Source: an uncultured Collinsella sp.
GTDB lineage: Bacteria; Actinomycetota; Coriobacteriia; Coriobacteriales; Coriobacteriaceae
Length of the DNA: 42,885 bases
Direction of reading: 5' to 3'
NCBI GenBank assembly: GCA_900751695.1
Contig: CAADSS010000039.1
Span: 1 to 42,885, forward strand
The translations under genes were made by a program, and so were the position numbers. The notes under the pieces are model-generated. The model did no database searches and was not told the origin of the DNA. It saw only the letters and a program-made list of their open reading frames with translations. Shown here piece after piece: positions 40,814 through 42,885 of the stretch. Position 1 is the first letter of the stretch. Every line of letters begins with the position of its first letter.

Positions 40814-40900
40814 GCCCGAGTGGTGGAATTGGCAGACGCAGTGGACTCAAAATCCACCGTTGGCAACAACGTGCGAGTTCGAGTCTCGCCTCGGGCACCA
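40814..40900 (+). tRNA. tRNA-Leu (anticodon CAA)
   Basis: The 87-nt class II tRNA has a perfect acceptor stem GCCCGAG/CTCGGGC. The anticodon stem GTGGA/TCCAC carries loop CTCAAAA (anticodon CAA at positions 34-36). A long variable arm follows (GTTGGCAACAAC) and the T-arm is GCGAG-TTCGAGT-CTCGC. CCA is encoded. It reads TTG codons. Confidence 0.95.
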
Positions 40901-40946
40901 TACATGCAAGTGAGCGTTCAAGGGGGTCAAGGCCCCCTTTTTCGTG
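40878..40946. repeat. tRNA 3' end plus terminator, first of two copies
   Basis: This segment runs from the T-loop TTCGAGTCTC through CCA and TACATGCA to the terminator. It recurs at 41062-41129. AAGGGGG (40919-40925) with CCCCCTT (40933-40939) and TTTTT form the tRNA terminator. Confidence 0.8.
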
Positions 40947-41061
40947 CCGAACTCGCGTGAGCGCGCGGAGCGTTAAGCAAACAGGCCCGTGGCCTGTTTG
41001 TAGCGGAGCGTGGCGAGGGCGCCATGCGCCCGAAGCCCGGGGCTTCGCGAAGCGAAGGCCC
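40947..41061. other. 115-bp hairpin-rich spacer between the tRNA tail copies
   Basis: It contains a perfect 10-bp hairpin CAAACAGGCC-CGT-GGCCTGTTTG (40978-41000) and a 12-bp palindrome GCTTCGCGAAGC (41042-41053). No coding frame with a ribosome binding site is seen. Its GC content is high. Confidence 0.5.
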
Positions 41062-41129
41062 TTCGAGTCTCGCCTCGGGCACCATACATGCACCTGCGCT
41101 TCAAGGGGGTCAAGGCCCCCTTTTTCGTG
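41062..41129. repeat. Duplicate tRNA-Leu 3' end and terminator (partial tRNA copy)
   Basis: The T-loop, 3' T-stem, acceptor strand, CCA and the next 8 bases (TTCGAGTCTCGCCTCGGGCA onward) match 40878 onward exactly. After 8 diverged bases the terminator (AAGGGGGTCAAGGCCCCCTT) is repeated too. The 5' half of the tRNA is absent, so no functional tRNA is made. Confidence 0.8.
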
Positions 41130-41346
41130 TACGTAATGTGATAACGCGCGGTACGTGTTATTATTCGCAAGGCGTTGTTCCCGCAATGCCCTAAAGAGGA
41201 ACCCGAGGGTTCCCACCTTTTGGCGCCAATGAGCAGCTGACTGGTCATACAACCTAGATTCCCTTCCTCATACCGAGGATGTCTATGTGTACGACCTGGT
41301 TGCAAAGAAGCGCCGGGTTATTTTTTTATGAATGGAGGTAGGGAAA
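41130..41346 (+). promoter_or_regulatory. Leader of the infC-rpmI-rplT operon, probable ribosomal-protein attenuator
   Basis: This ~200-nt leader has several helices: GGAACCC/GGGTTCC (41198-41213), TCCTC/GAGGA (about 41265-41279) and a terminator-like GACCTGG (41293-41299) with CCGGGTT (41313-41319), followed by seven Ts (41321-41327). An alternative pairing CAACC (41250-41254) with GGTTG (41298-41302) would disrupt the terminator. CGGGTT can also pair with AACCCG at 41200-41205 over a long range. In Firmicutes this operon is controlled by an L20-binding leader of similar design. Assignment to the L20 class is inference from position and layout. Confidence 0.6.
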
Positions 41347-41901
41347 ATAGCTAAGTCTGATGACACCCGCATCAACGACGAGATCACTGCATCTTCGTGC
41401 CGTTTGATTGGCGTCGATGGCTCTCAGCTCGGCCTGTTCGCCATCCGCGATGCCCAGCGCGTCGCCGACGATCAGGGTCTCGACCTGGTCGAGATCGCTC
41501 CCAACGCGGAGCCGCCGGTCTGCAAGGTCATGGACTACGGTAAGTTCAAGTACCAGCAGGCCATGAAGGCCAAGGCCGCTCGTAAGAACCAGTCCAAGGT
41601 CGAGGTTAAGGAAATGAAGTTCCGACCCAAGATCGACGTTGGCGATTACGAGACCAAGAAGGGCCACGTTCTGCGTTTCCTCAAGAAGGGCGCACGCGTT
41701 AAGATCACCATCATGTTCCGCGGCCGTGAGATGGCTCACCCGGAGCAGGGTCTTAACGTTCTCGAGCGTCTCGCCGAGGATCTCAAGCCTTACGCTACGG
41801 TCGAGTCCAAGCCTAAGATGGAAGGCCGTAACATGCTTATGCTGCTCGCCCCGATTAAGGGCGCCTTCGATGAAGATAAAGCGGCAAGCGATACCAAGTA
41901 A
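41347..41901 (+). CDS. infC: Translation initiation factor IF-3
   Basis: The 184-residue protein is read from an ATA codon at 41347 (AKSDDTRINDEITASSCRLI follows). IF-3 markers are RINDEI, EIAPNAEPPVCKVMDYGKFK, VKEMKFRPKIDVGDYETK and KGARVKITIMFRGREMAHPE. It binds the 30S subunit and checks initiator tRNA and start codon. The frame has an ATG at 41332, but GGAGGTAGGG (41334-41343) lies just after it and is best spaced for ATA. IF-3 genes often use ATT, ATC or ATA starts, which IF-3 itself disfavours. The C-terminus is DEDKAASDTK. Confidence 0.93.
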   Translation: MAKSDDTRINDEITASSCRLIGVDGSQLGLFAIRDAQRVADDQGLDLVEIAPNAEPPVCKVMDYGKFKYQQAMKAKAARKNQSKVEVKEMKFRPKIDVGDYETKKGHVLRFLKKGARVKITIMFRGREMAHPEQGLNVLERLAEDLKPYATVESKPKMEGRNMLMLLAPIKGAFDEDKAASDTK

Positions 41902-41933
41902 CTAGTGTTCTGTAACCGATTAAGGAGTATTTC

Positions 41934-42125
41934 ATGCCTAAGATGAAGTCCCACAGCGGCACCAAGAAGCGTTTCCGCAAGACTGGTACCGGCAAGCTTA
42001 TGCGCGCCAAGGCTTTCAAGAGCCACATCCTGAGCAAGAAGTCCACCAAGCGTAAGCGTGGCTTCCGTCAGGAGACCGAGATCGCCGCTGCCGACCGCAA
42101 GGTCATCAAGTCGCGTCTCGCCTAA
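41934..42125 (+). CDS. rpmI: 50S ribosomal protein bL35
   Basis: The 63-residue basic protein starts MPKMKSHSGTKKRFRKTGTG. It has the family patterns KLMRAKAFKSHILSKKSTKR and KRGFRQETEIAAADRKVIKS. TAAGGAG precedes the ATG. It is second in the infC-rpmI-rplT operon, with 32 bp after infC and 46 bp before rplT. Confidence 0.97.
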   Translation: MPKMKSHSGTKKRFRKTGTGKLMRAKAFKSHILSKKSTKRKRGFRQETEIAAADRKVIKSRLA

Positions 42126-42171
42126 GTTCGCGTTCCCGTTTTTCGTTTTACCGTCTAGGAGTTGATAGAAC

Positions 42172-42531
42172 ATGGCACGTATTAAGCGCGCTGTTGCTGC
42201 CAAGAAGAAGCGCCGTACCGTTATGCACCGTGCGAAGGGTTACTACGGTGCCGCTTCGCGTACTTACAAGCATGCTAAAGAGCAGGTCCAGCACTCCCTG
42301 CAGTATCAGTATCGTGATCGCCGCAACAAGAAGCGCGAGATCCGTTCTCTCTGGATCACCCGTATCAACGCTGCTGCTCGCCTGAACGACATCTCTTACT
42401 CTCAGTTCATGCACGGCCTGAAGGTTGCCGGCATCGAGCTCGACCGTAAGGTCCTGGCTCAGATGGCTTACGAGGACATCGAGTCCTTCAACGAACTGGC
42501 TACCATCGCCAAGAAGGCTCTCGAGGCCTAA
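42172..42531 (+). CDS. rplT: 50S ribosomal protein bL20
   Basis: The 119-residue protein starts MARIKRAVAAKKKRRTVMHR. It contains AKGYYGAASRTYKHAKEQVQ, the basic helix YRDRRNKKREIRSLWITRIN and the C-terminal part DISYSQFMHGLKVAGIELDR. It helps early 50S assembly and binds 23S rRNA; in several bacteria it also represses its own operon through the leader. TAGGAG precedes the ATG. A terminator follows. Confidence 0.97.
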   Translation: MARIKRAVAAKKKRRTVMHRAKGYYGAASRTYKHAKEQVQHSLQYQYRDRRNKKREIRSLWITRINAAARLNDISYSQFMHGLKVAGIELDRKVLAQMAYEDIESFNELATIAKKALEA

Positions 42532-42550
42532 TAGATTCTCTTGAATCGCT

Positions 42551-42588
42551 AGGGGAGTGTCGCGCTGTGCGCGGCGCTCCCTCTTTTT
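42551..42588 (+). terminator. Terminator of the infC operon
   Basis: AGGGGAGTGTCGCGC pairs with GCGCGGCGCTCCCT around TGT, with one mismatch, followed by CTTTTT. Confidence 0.85.
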
Positions 42589-42885
42589 ATCTAAGGCGCT
42601 GGTTTATATAGCAAAAGCGCGGGTAGATAGACACTTACAGGTGACCGATCTTTATATATCTCTTAACCGAAGGGTCATCATCTGATACGTGCAGTATTGC
42701 TGCACCAGCCTTTCTATTACTTATATAGGAAGCGATATATTGTGTAGGAATTGTGAAGAGTGGAATTGACGTCCCACATCGCTTCGCGGTCTGGCAATAT
42801 ATCTCCTTGCCGCGCGGCCCGGTCGGACCGGATGAGCCGCAAAGCGTGCACCTTGAGAACCGGATACTGCGAGGATGGACACACC
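42589..42885 (+). promoter_or_regulatory. AT-rich upstream region and probable rRNA operon leader at the window end
   Basis: These ~300 bp hold no credible gene. They are AT-rich (several TATATA tracts), with a GTGCAG/CTGCAC hairpin at 42689-42705 and a GC-rich CCGGT-CGG-ACCGG hairpin near 42821-42833. The last bases (CACCTTGAGAACCGGATACT) resemble the antitermination boxA and leader that precede 16S genes in Gram-positives. TTGACG at 42766-42771 is a possible -35, but no -10 lies at normal spacing. Whether a 16S gene follows cannot be seen. Confidence 0.45.

Noticed and set aside
40878..41129. Active integrated element at tRNA-Leu.
   Set aside because: Only 115 bp lie between the tail copies and there is no integrase, so nothing able to move is present now.
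42766..42800. Standard promoter TTGACG/CAATAT before the presumed rRNA genes.
   Set aside because: The spacing is 23 bp, too long for a normal sigma-70 promoter.

Overview
The window is high-GC, gene-dense bacterial chromosome. Its gene content and style suggest a Coriobacteriia actinomycete close to Collinsella: one-piece PurL, LAxTG-type wall anchoring, Gram-positive ribosome binding sites, infC-rpmI-rplT with a leader, and GGAA-nnn-TCCC intergenic palindromes. The genus is inferred from overall character, not from a marker gene. I see no prophage, transposase, CRISPR array or cas gene.

Layout. 1-880: a truncated gene and a DUF554 membrane protein. 998-4198 (minus): a five-gene cell-surface operon, made of a small cytosolic protein, a membrane-anchored beta-domain protein, a secreted protein, a tiny LAQTG wall-anchored protein and a large secreted protein. 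4544-8169 (plus): a lactate-dehydrogenase-like flavoprotein followed by EtfB and a ferredoxin-fused EtfA, the layout of electron-confurcating lactate dehydrogenase. 8166-13741: HD protein, AzlCD exporter, KdgT-type permease, GGDEF protein and DMT transporter. 13842-17588: purL. 17773-20430: CPA2-type antiporter, a four-unit hairpin array, and an SDR. 20647-21990: hom. 22241-28540: a complete branched-chain amino acid ABC system with two tandem binding lipoproteins (livJ1, livJ2, livH, livM, livG, livF). 28716-31223: cutC, a DUF4931/GalT-like gene and a BASS transporter. 31500-37931: a RecJ-helicase fusion, relA/spoT and a metallo-beta-lactamase hydrolase, which is the usual recJ-relA neighbourhood without apt and dtd. 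38126-40774: class II fba, a hairpin repeat region and a transglutaminase-like protein. 40814-42531: tRNA-Leu(CAA) with a duplicated 3' end, then a leader and infC (apparently AUA start), rpmI and rplT. The window ends in what looks like the leader of an rRNA operon.

How the parts fit. Central metabolism and housekeeping (fba, purL, hom, relA, infC operon) are mixed with amino-acid import and export (Liv, AzlCD) and lactate/electron metabolism. The features most worth a second look are the surface operon, the Ldh-Etf complex, the RecJ-helicase fusion with its overlapping upstream small ORF, the two palindromic repeat regions (19349-19583 and 39013-39236), the tRNA-tail duplication, and the infC leader and start codon.
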